This document shows, in pieces, positions 16,295 through 24,262 of a DNA stretch of 64,000 nt. Location: contig NZ_JAIQYY010000013.1 in NCBI RefSeq assembly GCF_020181035.1, forward strand, positions 1 to 64,000. Reading direction: 5' to 3'. This DNA is from Streptomyces sp. CoH27. Lineage in GTDB: Bacteria; Actinomycetota; Actinomycetes; Streptomycetales; Streptomycetaceae. Both the position numbers and the translations under genes were made by a program. Position 1 is the stretch's first letter; each line of letters begins with the position of its first letter. Under the pieces are notes generated by a model. That model was not told where the DNA came from. It did not search any database and was given only the letters and a program-made list of their open reading frames with translations.

Positions 16295-16723
16295 TCAGGC
16301 CACCAGTCCGGCCAGCTTGCGCAGTGACTCGTTCAGCGCGGCCGTCGCCGAGTCCTTGAGCTTGCCCGCCATGAGGGAGACGGCGGCGCCCGTGAACTCG
16401 CCGTCGATACGGACCGCTGTGACCTCGCCCTCCGGGGTGAGCGTGTACCGCGTGGCGACGCTCACGGCCATGGGTCCCTTGCCGCGGATGGCGAACACCC
16501 GGGCCGGCTCCAGCTCCTCGATGGTCCACTCGACCTCCGCCGGAAAGCCCATCAGCTTCATGTTCTCCTGAAAGGTCCCGCCCACCGCCAGGGTCTCCGG
16601 GCCGCCCTTGGGGAAACTGGTGTGGGTCGCGTTCCACTCCCCGTACGCCGACCAGTCGGTGAGTTTCGCCCACACCTTCTCGGCCGGTGCCTGGATGCGT
16701 GCCTCGGCGCTGACTTCGGCCAT
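16295..16723 (-). CDS. SRPBCC (START-like) family protein
   Basis: A 142-aa helix-grip protein starting MAEVSAEARIQAPAEKVWAKLTDW, with WSAYGEWNATHTSF and the long C-terminal helix (AGKLKDSATAALNESLRKLAGLV) of the polyketide-cyclase/CoxG-like superfamily. It probably binds a hydrophobic ligand in its cavity; the ligand is unknown. AAGGGG lies seven bases before the ATG. Single gene ending at the shared terminator. Confidence 0.78.
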   Translation of the reverse strand: MAEVSAEARIQAPAEKVWAKLTDWSAYGEWNATHTSFPKGGPETLAVGGTFQENMKLMGFPAEVEWTIEELEPARVFAIRGKGPMAVSVATRYTLTPEGEVTAVRIDGEFTGAAVSLMAGKLKDSATAALNESLRKLAGLVA

Positions 16724-17111
16724 GCGACCACCCCTTCATGTCGGGCTACGGTGTCGCGGAACGTAGCCGCAGGGGCGGCAATGTTCAATACTGATGAACC
16801 GTCAGAGATGTTCCGGCTGAACCGTCGTACACGTACTGCTTGCCGTCGACCGCCGGCAGCGCTGCAAGCCGGCACTCGCCCACGCTCTTCATATGCATGG
16901 TGGACGTGCAGGGAAGCGCGACGGTTGCTCGCGCGGCGCACGGCAGGGCGGGCGCGCGCCCCTCGGGCCGCATCGGCGGGATCTCCGCCATGTCGGCCGA
17001 ATCTCCTCCGCAAGGATGAGATTCCGATCGGCGACGTCCACTCTGTGTGGGACGCGAAGATGGTTCCCCTCGCGGATGACGCGGGGCGTTGTGGCTGATG
17101 GGGTAAGGGTT
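16724..17111. other. Intergenic region with a possible 37-aa ORF on the minus strand
   Basis: This 390-bp gap holds the promoter of the SRPBCC gene. A short minus-strand frame at 16898-16785 (MHMKSVGECRLAALPAVDG, ending LTVHQY) has good codon bias in its first half but no ribosome site and no family I know, so it is left as a possibility only. A relatively AT-rich segment around 16775-16815 includes TTGAACATTG on the minus strand. Confidence 0.3.
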
Positions 17112-17726
17112 GTGCAACCCCGTACTGCCCGCGGGACCACCCATGACGGGGTCGTCCCGCATCACATGGACGACGATGCCGTGCTCGGCGCCGAGCTGGC
17201 GGCGGTGGTCGCCGGTGCCCGCCGGAGGGCTCTCCGGGACGGGGACCGGCAGATCGACACCGCTCATCTGCTGCACTCGCTCCTGGAGCACGACCCCGAG
17301 GTCCGCGCCGCCGTCGGTGCCCCGGCGCGGCTCGCCCGGCTGCTCGGCTATCTCGTGCAGCGCAGCATCGGCTACGGGCTGCGCTGGCAGGGCAGCGTGG
17401 AGGACTCCGGCGCCCTCGCCGTCGTGACCGCTCCGACCGTTCCCGGTGTACGGGACGCCCCGGACGCGTCCGGCGCACGGGATGCCCGGGACACCCCCGC
17501 CTGGTCGCCCGCCGCGACCGCCGCCGTGGCCGACGCCCATGAGCGCGCCCGGCGGCGCGGCGAGCCCCGTCCGACCGGCACCGACCTGCTCGCCGCCCTC
17601 ACCGTGGACCCCGGTAGCCGTGCGGTCGAGGTCCTCGAACGCGCCGGCATCCCCGCCCACGCCCTCGGCGCCCGGATCGAGTCTGGCCCCGAGGAGTACG
17701 CGGGCGAGAGCGGCGTGAACTGCTGA
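17112..17726 (+). CDS. Clp N-terminal (repeat) domain protein
   Basis: About 204 aa, with two Clp_N-like halves: ARRRALRDGDRQIDTAHLLHSLLEHDPEV (first repeat) and ADAHERARRRGEPRPTGTDLLAALTVDPGSRAVEVLERAGI (second repeat), joined by a variable linker. There is no AAA+ ATPase module, so it is a stand-alone adaptor-like domain that may bind Clp substrates or chaperones. The start is uncertain: GTG 17112 (after GGTAAGGG) is chosen, GTG 17091 or ATG 17166 are alternatives. Confidence 0.7.
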   Translation: MQPRTARGTTHDGVVPHHMDDDAVLGAELAAVVAGARRRALRDGDRQIDTAHLLHSLLEHDPEVRAAVGAPARLARLLGYLVQRSIGYGLRWQGSVEDSGALAVVTAPTVPGVRDAPDASGARDARDTPAWSPAATAAVADAHERARRRGEPRPTGTDLLAALTVDPGSRAVEVLERAGIPAHALGARIESGPEEYAGESGVNC

Positions 17727-17830
17727 CCCACGTTCTGGCGGCCCGGTCGGCATGCCGCCGTCCACCCCATGAGACAGGTGTCAAAGTGGGTGACGCTCAT
17801 GTCGTCGCCTGTCATCATGTGCCGGTGCAG

Positions 17831-18823
17831 ATGTCTGAGAGCAGTCAGGGCAGCCGCGGCAAGGGCGCCGGGCTCGGGCTTGCGCTCGCGTCGGCGCTCG
17901 CCTTCGGCGGGTCCGGCGTGGCCGCAAAACCGCTGATCGAGGCGGGGCTCGACCCGCTCCACGTGGTGTGGCTGCGGGTGACCGGCGCCGCCCTGGTCAT
18001 GCTGCCGTTCGCCGTACGCCACCGGTCCCTGCTGCGCCGCCGTCCGGCACTGCTCGCCGGGTTCGGACTGCTCGCCGTGGCCGGTGTCCAGGCCTGCTAC
18101 TTCGCCGCGCTCTCCCGGATCCCGGTGGGCGTGGCGCTGCTCATCGAGTACCTGGCCCCGGCCCTGGTGCTGGGCTGGGTGCGGTTCGTCCAGCGGCGGC
18201 CCGTGAGCCGTGCCGCCGCGCTCGGCGTGATCCTCGCGGCCGGCGGCCTCGCCTGTGTGGTGGAGGTCTGGTCGGGGCTGAGCTTCGATGCGCTCGGCCT
18301 GCTGCTCGCGCTCGGCGCCGCCTGCTGCCAGGTCGGCTACTTCGTCCTCGCCGACCACGGCGGGGACGCGGGCGAGGAGGCCCCGGACCCGCTCGGCGTC
18401 ACCGCCTACGGCCTGCTCGTCGGCACCGCCGTCCTCACCGTGGTGGCCCGCCCCTGGAGCATGCGGTGGTCGGTGCTGACCGGCTCCGCGGACCTGAACG
18501 GCACCGCCCTACCGGCCGCCGCCCTGCTGGCCTGGATCGTGCTCGTCGCCACGGTCGTCGCGTACGTCACCGGGGTGCTCTCGGTACGGCGGCTGTCGCC
18601 GCAGGTCGCCGGGGTCGTCGCCTGCCTGGAGGCGGTCATCGCGACCGTGCTGGCCTGGGTGCTGCTCGGCGAGCACCTCTCGGCGCCGCAGATCATCGGC
18701 GGCGCGGTCGTTCTCGTCGGCGCGTTCATCGCCCAGTCCGCCACCCCCGCCCAGGGTGCCGCGGAGCCGGTGGCCGCCGGTCGCCCTGGGCGGGAGTTGT
18801 CCGAACACCGCGCGTCCGCCTAA
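17831..18823 (+). CDS. EamA/DMT family transporter (first of three)
   Basis: A 330-aa drug/metabolite exporter with ten hydrophobic helices in two EamA repeats (first about residues 12-145, second about 160-300; second-repeat end VACLEAVIATVLAWVLLGE). The ATG at 17831 follows a stretch with no Shine-Dalgarno, so a short-leader or leaderless transcript is likely. The gene is followed by a leader ORF and another EamA gene. Substrate unknown; relatives export amino acids or metabolites. Confidence 0.82.
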   Translation: MSESSQGSRGKGAGLGLALASALAFGGSGVAAKPLIEAGLDPLHVVWLRVTGAALVMLPFAVRHRSLLRRRPALLAGFGLLAVAGVQACYFAALSRIPVGVALLIEYLAPALVLGWVRFVQRRPVSRAAALGVILAAGGLACVVEVWSGLSFDALGLLLALGAACCQVGYFVLADHGGDAGEEAPDPLGVTAYGLLVGTAVLTVVARPWSMRWSVLTGSADLNGTALPAAALLAWIVLVATVVAYVTGVLSVRRLSPQVAGVVACLEAVIATVLAWVLLGEHLSAPQIIGGAVVLVGAFIAQSATPAQGAAEPVAAGRPGRELSEHRASA

Positions 18824-18833
18824 GGTGCCGGTC

Positions 18834-18872
18834 ATGCCGTCCACGCTCGTTCTTCCGCCCCCGGCCGCCTGA
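18834..18872 (+). CDS. Twelve-residue leader peptide ORF (MPSTLVLPPPAA)
   Basis: An ATG preceded by TAAGGTG (overlapping the stop of the upstream EamA gene) opens a 12-codon ORF encoding MPSTLVLPPPAA. The three consecutive Pro codons are a known ribosome-slowing sequence without EF-P. Its last codons and stop (CCGCC-TGA) can pair with GGCGG at 18873, competing with the hairpin that follows. This layout, peptide then hairpin then transporter gene, suggests an attenuation leader for the EamA gene at 19018. Translation is not proven. Confidence 0.4.
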   Translation: MPSTLVLPPPAA

Positions 18873-18905
18873 GGCGGGCCTCCGGAACACCCGCCCGGCG
18901 CTTTT
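18873..18905 (+). terminator. Attenuator-like hairpin with T-run
   Basis: GGCGGG (18873-18878) pairs with CCCGCC (18890-18895), followed seven bases later by TTTT at 18902-18905. It starts at the base after the leader-peptide stop. It could end transcripts arriving from the first EamA gene or act as a conditional attenuator for the second. Confidence 0.45.
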
Positions 18906-18978
18906 CGTGGCGTCGGGCCGGACGGTGCTGCCCGCAGATGAAGTCCGCGCGCCCCGCTGAAGCGGGTCGCCCCCGAAC

Positions 18979-19009
18979 TTCCGCACCCCATTGGTGCGTT
19001 TCTGCGGAG
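18979..19009 (+). promoter_or_regulatory. Alternative hairpins that can hide or free the ribosome site
   Basis: CGCACC (18982-18987) pairs perfectly with GGTGCG (18993-18998). Alternatively TTCCGCA (18979-18985) pairs with TGCGGAG (19003-19009), which contains the GGAG ribosome site of the TTG-start EamA gene. The two structures exclude each other, as in a translational switch. Confidence 0.4.
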
Positions 19010-19017
19010 AATCTCTC

Positions 19018-19971
19018 TTGTCGACGAACGCGAACGCTGTGTCCGGCCTGCCCGTCGGGCGTGGCCTGCTCTATCTGATCGCCACCGGTGCCGCATGGGG
19101 CACCGCCGGTGCCGCCGCCTCCCTGGTCTACCGGACCAGCGACATGGGCGCCCTCGGCCTGTCGTTCTGGCGCTGTGCACTGGGGCTCCTGCTGCTGCTC
19201 GCCGGACGCGGGCTGCGCCCGAAGACCCGCCCGGCCCCGGTCGAACCGCTGCCCCGCAGGGTGGCGCGTGTCCTCGCCACGGGTCTCGGCCTCGCGGTGT
19301 TCCAGACCGCCTACTTCGCGGCCGTGGAGTCGACCGGGCTCGCCGTGGCCACCGTCGTCACCCTCGGCGCGGGCCCGGTGCTCATCGCGCTCGGCGCCCG
19401 GTTCCTGCTCGGGGAGCGGCTCGGCGCCGGCGGTGTGCTGGCGGTCGCCGGGGCCGTCGGCGGGCTGGCCGTGCTGACCTTCGGCGGCTCGGCCGCGACC
19501 GTCCGGCCCACCGGTGTGCTATTGGCGCTGCTGTCGGCCGCGGGCTACGCCGTCATGACCCTGCTGACCCGCTGGTGGGGGAGGGGCGGCGGCGCCGACG
19601 CCTCCGACACCACGGTCTGGGCCTTCGCGGTGACCGGCCTGTGCCTGCTGCCGTTCGCCCTGCACGAGGGGCTGCTCCCGCACACCGCCCATCCGGCCCG
19701 GCTGCTGTGGCTCGTTGTGTACATCGCGGCCGTACCCACCGCGCTCGCGTACGCCCTGTACTTCGCGGGAGCGGCCGTCGTACGGTCCGCCGTCGTCTCC
19801 GTGATCATGCTGCTGGAGCCGGTGACCGCGGCCGTACTCGCCGTCGTCCTGCTCGGTGAGCGGCTCACGGCGACCACCGTGGCCGGCACCCTGCTCATGC
19901 TGGCGGCGGTCGCGGGCCTGGCCGTGGGCGAGGCCCGCGGGGCCGGCCGGCGGGATCCGGTCCCGGTGTGA
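19018..19971 (+). CDS. EamA/DMT family transporter (second), TTG start
   Basis: A 317-aa ten-helix exporter with two EamA repeats; start region MSTNANAVSGLPVGRGLLYL, ends of repeats GARFLLGERLGAGG and AAVLAVVLLGERLTATT. The TTG at 19018 is chosen because CGGAGAA lies nine bases upstream; the upstream in-frame frame to 18991 would run through the ribosome site. It sits behind a leader ORF and two hairpins, so its expression is probably conditional. Substrate unknown. Confidence 0.83.
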   Translation: MSTNANAVSGLPVGRGLLYLIATGAAWGTAGAAASLVYRTSDMGALGLSFWRCALGLLLLLAGRGLRPKTRPAPVEPLPRRVARVLATGLGLAVFQTAYFAAVESTGLAVATVVTLGAGPVLIALGARFLLGERLGAGGVLAVAGAVGGLAVLTFGGSAATVRPTGVLLALLSAAGYAVMTLLTRWWGRGGGADASDTTVWAFAVTGLCLLPFALHEGLLPHTAHPARLLWLVVYIAAVPTALAYALYFAGAAVVRSAVVSVIMLLEPVTAAVLAVVLLGERLTATTVAGTLLMLAAVAGLAVGEARGAGRRDPVPV

Positions 19972-19996
19972 CCGAGGTGTCCTTCGGCTCCGTGTC

Positions 19997-20677
19997 CTAC
20001 AGCACCTTGAGGTAGTCGGGCAGTTCGACGCCGGCCGCGAGGTCGGCGTTGGGCAGCGGTGTGCCGTACCCCTTGCGGAGCGGGACGACCCCGGCCCAGT
20101 GCGGCAGGGCGAGGTCCTCGGGCTCGTCGTTCGCGCCGCCGGTGCGGAGCTTGGCCGAGACTTCGTCCAGGTCCAGCCGGATCACCGAAGTGGCGGCCAG
20201 CTCCTTCTTGTTCGCGGGCCGGGAGTCGGCGGCGCGGCCCGGTACGACGTGGTCCACCAGCGCGTCCAGGGCGAGGCGCTGCTCCTCGGGGTCGGTGACC
20301 TGGTGGGCGATGCCGTGCACCACCACGGAGCGGTAGTTGATCGAGTGGTGGAAGGCGGAGCGTGCCAGCACCAGCCCGTCGACGTGGGTCACCGTCAGGC
20401 ACACCGGCAGGCCCGGGTCGGCCGCGCCGGTCATCCGCAGCGGACGGGAACCGGTGGACCCGTGGACGTACAGCCGCTCGCCGACCCGGCCGTACAGCGT
20501 CGGCAGCACCACCGGGGCTCCGTCCCGGACAAAGCCGAGGTGGCAGACGTACCCCTCGTCGAGTATCGCGTGCACCAGTTCCCTGTCGTACGACGCCCGG
20601 TCCGCGGAGCGCGTGGGCACGGTGCGGTCGGTCGGGGTGTAGGCGGCGGCCCGGGCTTCCTCGGTCGTCCCCTGCAT
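19997..20677 (-). CDS. Pyridoxamine 5'-phosphate oxidase-like flavin protein
   Basis: A 226-aa split-barrel FMN-binding protein: YVCHLGFVRDGAPVVLPTLYGRVGERLYVHGSTGS is the typical N-terminal barrel, followed by RSAFHHSINYRSVVVHG. Members reduce or oxidise varied substrates with FMN or F420; true vitamin B6 oxidation is not assured. GGAGGG lies six bases before the ATG. It diverges from a MocR-type regulator that itself carries a PLP-dependent domain, with a 12-bp palindrome between them, so it is probably that regulator's target. Confidence 0.83.
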   Translation of the reverse strand: MQGTTEEARAAAYTPTDRTVPTRSADRASYDRELVHAILDEGYVCHLGFVRDGAPVVLPTLYGRVGERLYVHGSTGSRPLRMTGAADPGLPVCLTVTHVDGLVLARSAFHHSINYRSVVVHGIAHQVTDPEEQRLALDALVDHVVPGRAADSRPANKKELAATSVIRLDLDEVSAKLRTGGANDEPEDLALPHWAGVVPLRKGYGTPLPNADLAAGVELPDYLKVL

Positions 20678-20714
20678 GACGGTCCCTCCATGGTGAGCGG
20701 TTCGGCGAGCGGCG

Positions 20715-20743
20715 TTGCCCCAGGTATTGCACTAGTGCATAAT
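20715..20743 (+). promoter_or_regulatory. Promoter with embedded TGCACTAGTGCA palindrome
   Basis: TTGCCC (20715-20720), 17-bp spacer, CATAAT (20738-20743). The perfect palindrome TGCACTAGTGCA (20728-20739) fills the spacer and touches the -10 box. Transcription would start at about 20751, exactly the GTG of the MocR gene, which implies a leaderless mRNA and autoregulation. The palindrome is also placed to control the divergent flavoprotein gene. Confidence 0.55.
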
Positions 20744-20750
20744 GCTCTTT

Positions 20751-22082
20751 GTGCTAGGAGAGTATCGGATCGAAGGGCGTGGCGCAGCAGAGATTGCCGC
20801 CGACGTGGAGCGCGCGGTCGGTGCCGGTGAGCTGGCACCGGGCCAACCTCTGCCGCCCATGCGGGAGTTGGCGGTTCGGCTGGGCGTGAATCCCAATACG
20901 GTCGCGGCCGCCTATCGCATCCTGCGGGAGCGGGGGGTGATCGAGACGGCCGGTCGGCGGGGCAGCCGCGTCCGCTCCAAGCCGGCCACCACCGGCCGCG
21001 AGGAACTGCGTGTGGAGGTCCCCGAAGGGGGCCGCGACCTGGCCTCCGGCAACCCGGACCCGGCCCTGCTGCCCCGGCTCGCCCCCGCCCTCGCCGCAGC
21101 GGCGAGGGAAGGCGACCAGCGGCCCGTCCGTTACGGCGACGACCCCGTCGACGCGGACCTCGTCCGCCTCGCCCGCGCCGAACTCGACGCCGACGGCGTG
21201 CCCGAGGGCCCGCTGACCGTGACGTCGGGCTCCCTCGACGCCATCGAACGCGTCCTGTCCGTCCACCTCAGACCGGGCGACGCGGTCGCCGTCGAGGACC
21301 CGGGCTGGGGCAGCGTCCTCGACCTGGTTCCCGCGCTGGGCCTGCGCACTCTCCCGGTGGGCGTGGACGACGACGGCCCCCGCCCCGAAGACCTGCGCCA
21401 GGCCCTGGAGTCCGGCGTCCGCGCCCTGATCGTCACCGACCGGGCCCAGAACCCGACCGGCGCCTCGGTGACGGCCACACGCGCGCGTGCCCTGCGTGCG
21501 GTGCTGCGCGACCACCCCGGGACCCTGCTGATCGAGGACGACCACGGCCACGGCATCGTCGACGTCCCCCTGAACCCCCTCGCGGGCGTCACCCACCACT
21601 GGGCCCTCGTCCGCTCCGCCTCCAAGACCTACGGCCCCGACCTGCGCGTGGCCGTCCTCGCCGGCGACCCGCTCACCGTCGACCGGGTACGCGGCCGCCA
21701 GCGCCTCGGCCCCGGCTGGGTGAGCCTGCTGCTGCAGCGCGCCGTCGCCCGCCTGTGGCAGGAGCACGCGGTGGACCGGGCGGCGGTGGCGCGGTCGTAC
21801 GGCTCACGTCGGGACGCACTGCTCGACGCGCTGGCCGACCGGGGTGTCCTCGGCCGCGGCCGCACGGGCATGAACGTCTGGATCCCGGTCCGCGACGAGA
21901 CGGGCGCGGTGGCCCGCCTCCTCCAGCGGGGCGTGGCGGTCGCCCCGGGAGCCCGCTTCCGTCTGAACAGCCCCCCGGCCATCCGCATCACGGTCTCCGC
22001 GCTCACGGAGCAGGACATCGGCCCCTTGGCGGAGGCGGTGGCGGCAGCGGTACGACCGTCTCCGGGCCGCGTGTACGGCTAG
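20751..22082 (+). CDS. MocR/GntR-type regulator with aminotransferase domain
   Basis: A 443-aa fusion: GntR winged helix at residues 5-75 (ADVERAVGAGELAPGQPLPP, LAVRLGVNPNTVAAAYRILRERGVIE), then a fold-type I aminotransferase-like domain with GNPDPALLP, the NPTGASV motif and the PLP-lysine region RSASKTYGPDLRVAVLAG. MocR proteins sense PLP or amino-PLP adducts and often control B6 or amino-acid genes. GTG 20751 is preferred to ATG 20742 because the -10 box CATAAT overlaps that ATG. Its TAG stop lies in the CTAG into which a small element has inserted. Confidence 0.87.
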   Translation: MLGEYRIEGRGAAEIAADVERAVGAGELAPGQPLPPMRELAVRLGVNPNTVAAAYRILRERGVIETAGRRGSRVRSKPATTGREELRVEVPEGGRDLASGNPDPALLPRLAPALAAAAREGDQRPVRYGDDPVDADLVRLARAELDADGVPEGPLTVTSGSLDAIERVLSVHLRPGDAVAVEDPGWGSVLDLVPALGLRTLPVGVDDDGPRPEDLRQALESGVRALIVTDRAQNPTGASVTATRARALRAVLRDHPGTLLIEDDHGHGIVDVPLNPLAGVTHHWALVRSASKTYGPDLRVAVLAGDPLTVDRVRGRQRLGPGWVSLLLQRAVARLWQEHAVDRAAVARSYGSRRDALLDALADRGVLGRGRTGMNVWIPVRDETGAVARLLQRGVAVAPGARFRLNSPPAIRITVSALTEQDIGPLAEAVAAAVRPSPGRVYG

Positions 22083-22344
22083 GAGGTGTCGTTTGGATCA
22101 CCCCGGCGTCGCGGGCTCTGGCACGCACTCCCCCAGAGGGGGTGCCCCCAGCGGCGTTGTCGTCGGTCGCCGACTCCCCGACGCTCGAATGGGGCTCGCG
22201 CGGGGGCCCCATCGCGTCGCCCGCAGCGGCAGCGGCTGATGTCATGGTCTCCTCCGCCTTGCGGCTGCACACACCAGAGCCCGCTCGGGTCGGCCGGTCC
22301 GCACCGTTCGTCACGGCCGGCCTGATCCGAACGACACCCCCTGG
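22083..22344. mobile_element. MITE-like element inserted at CTAG
   Basis: 262 bp bounded by inverted repeats GGTGTCGTTTGGATCA (22085-22100) and TGATCCGAACGACACC (22323-22338), which match as reverse complements except at one base. Both sides carry CTAG (22079-22082 and 22345-22348), a target duplication as made by some IS5-type transposases. No transposase frame is inside; the interior holds a CCCCC-AGA-GGGGG hairpin motif common in Streptomyces spacers. The left CTAG supplies the stop of the MocR gene, the right one the stop of the convergent EamA gene, so the two genes once shared one CTAG. Confidence 0.65.
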
Positions 22345-23280
22345 CTAGGCCTTCGGCCGCAACTGCGTCAGCGCGGCGCCCGCCAGCACGATCACGGCTC
22401 CCACCGGCGTGGACCACCGCAACGACTCCCCGAGGAGCGCCACTCCCGCGGCAGTCGCGATCACCGGAATGAAGTAGGTGACCATCTGTGCGGTCGTAGG
22501 GCCGACTTCGGCGACCAGTCCGTACTGGATCAGCACCGCGAGCCCCGTCCCCAGGGCCCCCAGAGCGGCGATCGCGAGCAGCGGCACCAGGGACACATGC
22601 GTCGGGAAACCGGCGAACAGCGGTGTCACCACAGCCAGCTGGGCCGTCGCCAGGAGCAGCTGCGCGCCGGTCATGGAGAGGTGTGAGTTGCCCGTCCCCG
22701 CCAGCGTCCGCCGCACATAGATCCAGCCGATCGGATAGCTCAGCGAGGCGAGCAGCGCCATCGCCGTACCCGTGGCGTCCAGGCCGTGGAAGCCCTGCCA
22801 CGCGCCGAGCACGGTCAGCACCCCGAGGAAGCCCAGGCCGAGGCCGGCCACCCGGACCCGGGTCGGCCGGTCCTCGGAGAGGGCGACCAGGGACAGGGCC
22901 ATGCCCCACAGGGGCGAGGTCGCGTTGCAGATGCCGGCCAGCGTGGACGGGATCGTCAGCTCCGAGTACGCGAAGAGGGAGAAGGGGAGGGCGTTGAGGA
23001 AGAAGGCCGCGACCGCCATGTGGCCCCAGAGACGGGCCCCGCGCGGCAGGCGCTCCCGCTTGACCGCCATCGCCGCGCCCAGCACCGCCGTACCGAACAC
23101 CAGACGCCCGAGCGTGACCTGGAAGGGCGCGTAGCCCTCCGTTCCTACCTTGATCAACAGGAAGCTGAAGCCCCAGATCAGGGACAGCCCACCGAAGCGG
23201 AGCCGCCAGTCGAGGCGGGGGCGGGTCCGGGCGGAGACGGGGGCGGGGGACTGGGTTCGGGATGGGGTCACCGTGCTCAT
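22345..23280 (-). CDS. EamA/DMT family transporter (third)
   Basis: A 311-aa ten-helix transporter: LRFGGLSLIWGFSFLLIKVG at the start of repeat 1, SLSYPIGWIYVRRTLAG in the middle, VALLGESLRWSTPVGAVIVLAG at the end of repeat 2. The ATG at 23280 (MSTVTPSR) is chosen; a TTG at 23316 would add 12 residues and neither has a clear ribosome site. Its stop TAG is part of the CTAG duplicated by the neighbouring element. It diverges from a LysR regulator, the usual arrangement for an exporter induced by its substrate. Confidence 0.83.
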   Translation of the reverse strand: MSTVTPSRTQSPAPVSARTRPRLDWRLRFGGLSLIWGFSFLLIKVGTEGYAPFQVTLGRLVFGTAVLGAAMAVKRERLPRGARLWGHMAVAAFFLNALPFSLFAYSELTIPSTLAGICNATSPLWGMALSLVALSEDRPTRVRVAGLGLGFLGVLTVLGAWQGFHGLDATGTAMALLASLSYPIGWIYVRRTLAGTGNSHLSMTGAQLLLATAQLAVVTPLFAGFPTHVSLVPLLAIAALGALGTGLAVLIQYGLVAEVGPTTAQMVTYFIPVIATAAGVALLGESLRWSTPVGAVIVLAGAALTQLRPKA

Positions 23281-23354
23281 GGACTCAACGATGCTGGAGA
23301 CAACCTCGTAGCACAATCGAGATTTCTCACCCGGTACCTCTTAGAATCACTTAC

Positions 23355-24257
23355 ATGTTGAACTTGGAGCGCCTGCGCACCCTGGACGCCCTCGCCCGGC
23401 ACGGCTCGGTCAGCGCGGCGGCCGAGGCGCTGCACGTCACGACGTCCGCCGTCTCCCAGCAGCTGGGCAAACTGGAGCGGGAGGTCGGCCAGCAGCTCCT
23501 GGCCAAGAACGGCAGGGGCGTGCGGCTCACGGACGCCGGCCGGCTGCTGTCGGAGCACGCGGCGCGGATCCTCTCCCAGGTCGAGCTCGCCGAGTCCGAT
23601 CTGGAGGCGCATCGCGGGCAGGTCGTCGGCGAGCTACGGCTGTCGGCGTTCCCCACCGCCGCCCGCGGGCTCTTCCCGGCCGCGCTCGGCACGCTGCGGG
23701 CCCAGCACCCGGGGCTGCGCGTGCGCTCCAGCGAGCTGGAACCGGAGCAGGGCATCGCCGGTGTCGTGCGCGGCGACCTCGATCTCGCGGTGGTCCTGGA
23801 CTGGTACAACAAGCCGATGCCACTGCCCGACGGCCTGGTCAAGGCTCCCCTGCTGGACGACCCGGCCGATGTCGCCATGCCGGTGGCGCACCGGCTGGCC
23901 GGCCGGGACGAGGTGGACCTCGCCGAGTTCGCCGAGGACGAGTGGATCACCTGGGGCGAGGGCGAGTTCTGCCACGAGTGGCTCATGTTCACGCTGCGGT
24001 CCAAGGGCGTCGAGCCGATCGTCGGCCACCGCGCCGGCGAGACTCACACCCAACTCGGCCTGGTCGCCTCGGGGTTGGGCGTGTGCATCGCACCGCTGCT
24101 GGGCCGCCACCCGGTGCCCGCCGGCGTGGTTCTGGTCCCGCTGGTCCAGCGCGTGCGCCGGCATGTGTACGTCGTCTGGCGCGCGGACGCCGACCGCAGA
24201 CCCTCGATCCGTGCGGCGGTCGAGGCGCTGCGGGAGGCGGCTCGGTCGGTGGACTGA
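23355..24257 (+). CDS. LysR family regulator, probable controller of the divergent EamA gene
   Basis: A 300-aa LysR protein: helix-turn-helix at residues 1-60 (LRTLDALARHGSVSAAAEALHVTTSAVSQQLGKLE) and a periplasmic-binding-like effector domain after residue 90. TAGAAT at 23342-23347 lies seven bases before the ATG with no Shine-Dalgarno between, so the mRNA is probably leaderless. The 74-bp divergent gap contains TTGTG-N7-GTTGT on the minus strand (23317-23301), a possible LysR box. Confidence 0.87.
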   Translation: MLNLERLRTLDALARHGSVSAAAEALHVTTSAVSQQLGKLEREVGQQLLAKNGRGVRLTDAGRLLSEHAARILSQVELAESDLEAHRGQVVGELRLSAFPTAARGLFPAALGTLRAQHPGLRVRSSELEPEQGIAGVVRGDLDLAVVLDWYNKPMPLPDGLVKAPLLDDPADVAMPVAHRLAGRDEVDLAEFAEDEWITWGEGEFCHEWLMFTLRSKGVEPIVGHRAGETHTQLGLVASGLGVCIAPLLGRHPVPAGVVLVPLVQRVRRHVYVVWRADADRRPSIRAAVEALREAARSVD

Positions 24258-24262
24258 GCCCG

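Noticed and set aside
17813..17821. GTG at 17819 as a start for the first EamA gene
   Set aside because: It directly follows the possible -10 box CATCAT, leaving no room for a transcription start; ATG 17831 fits better.
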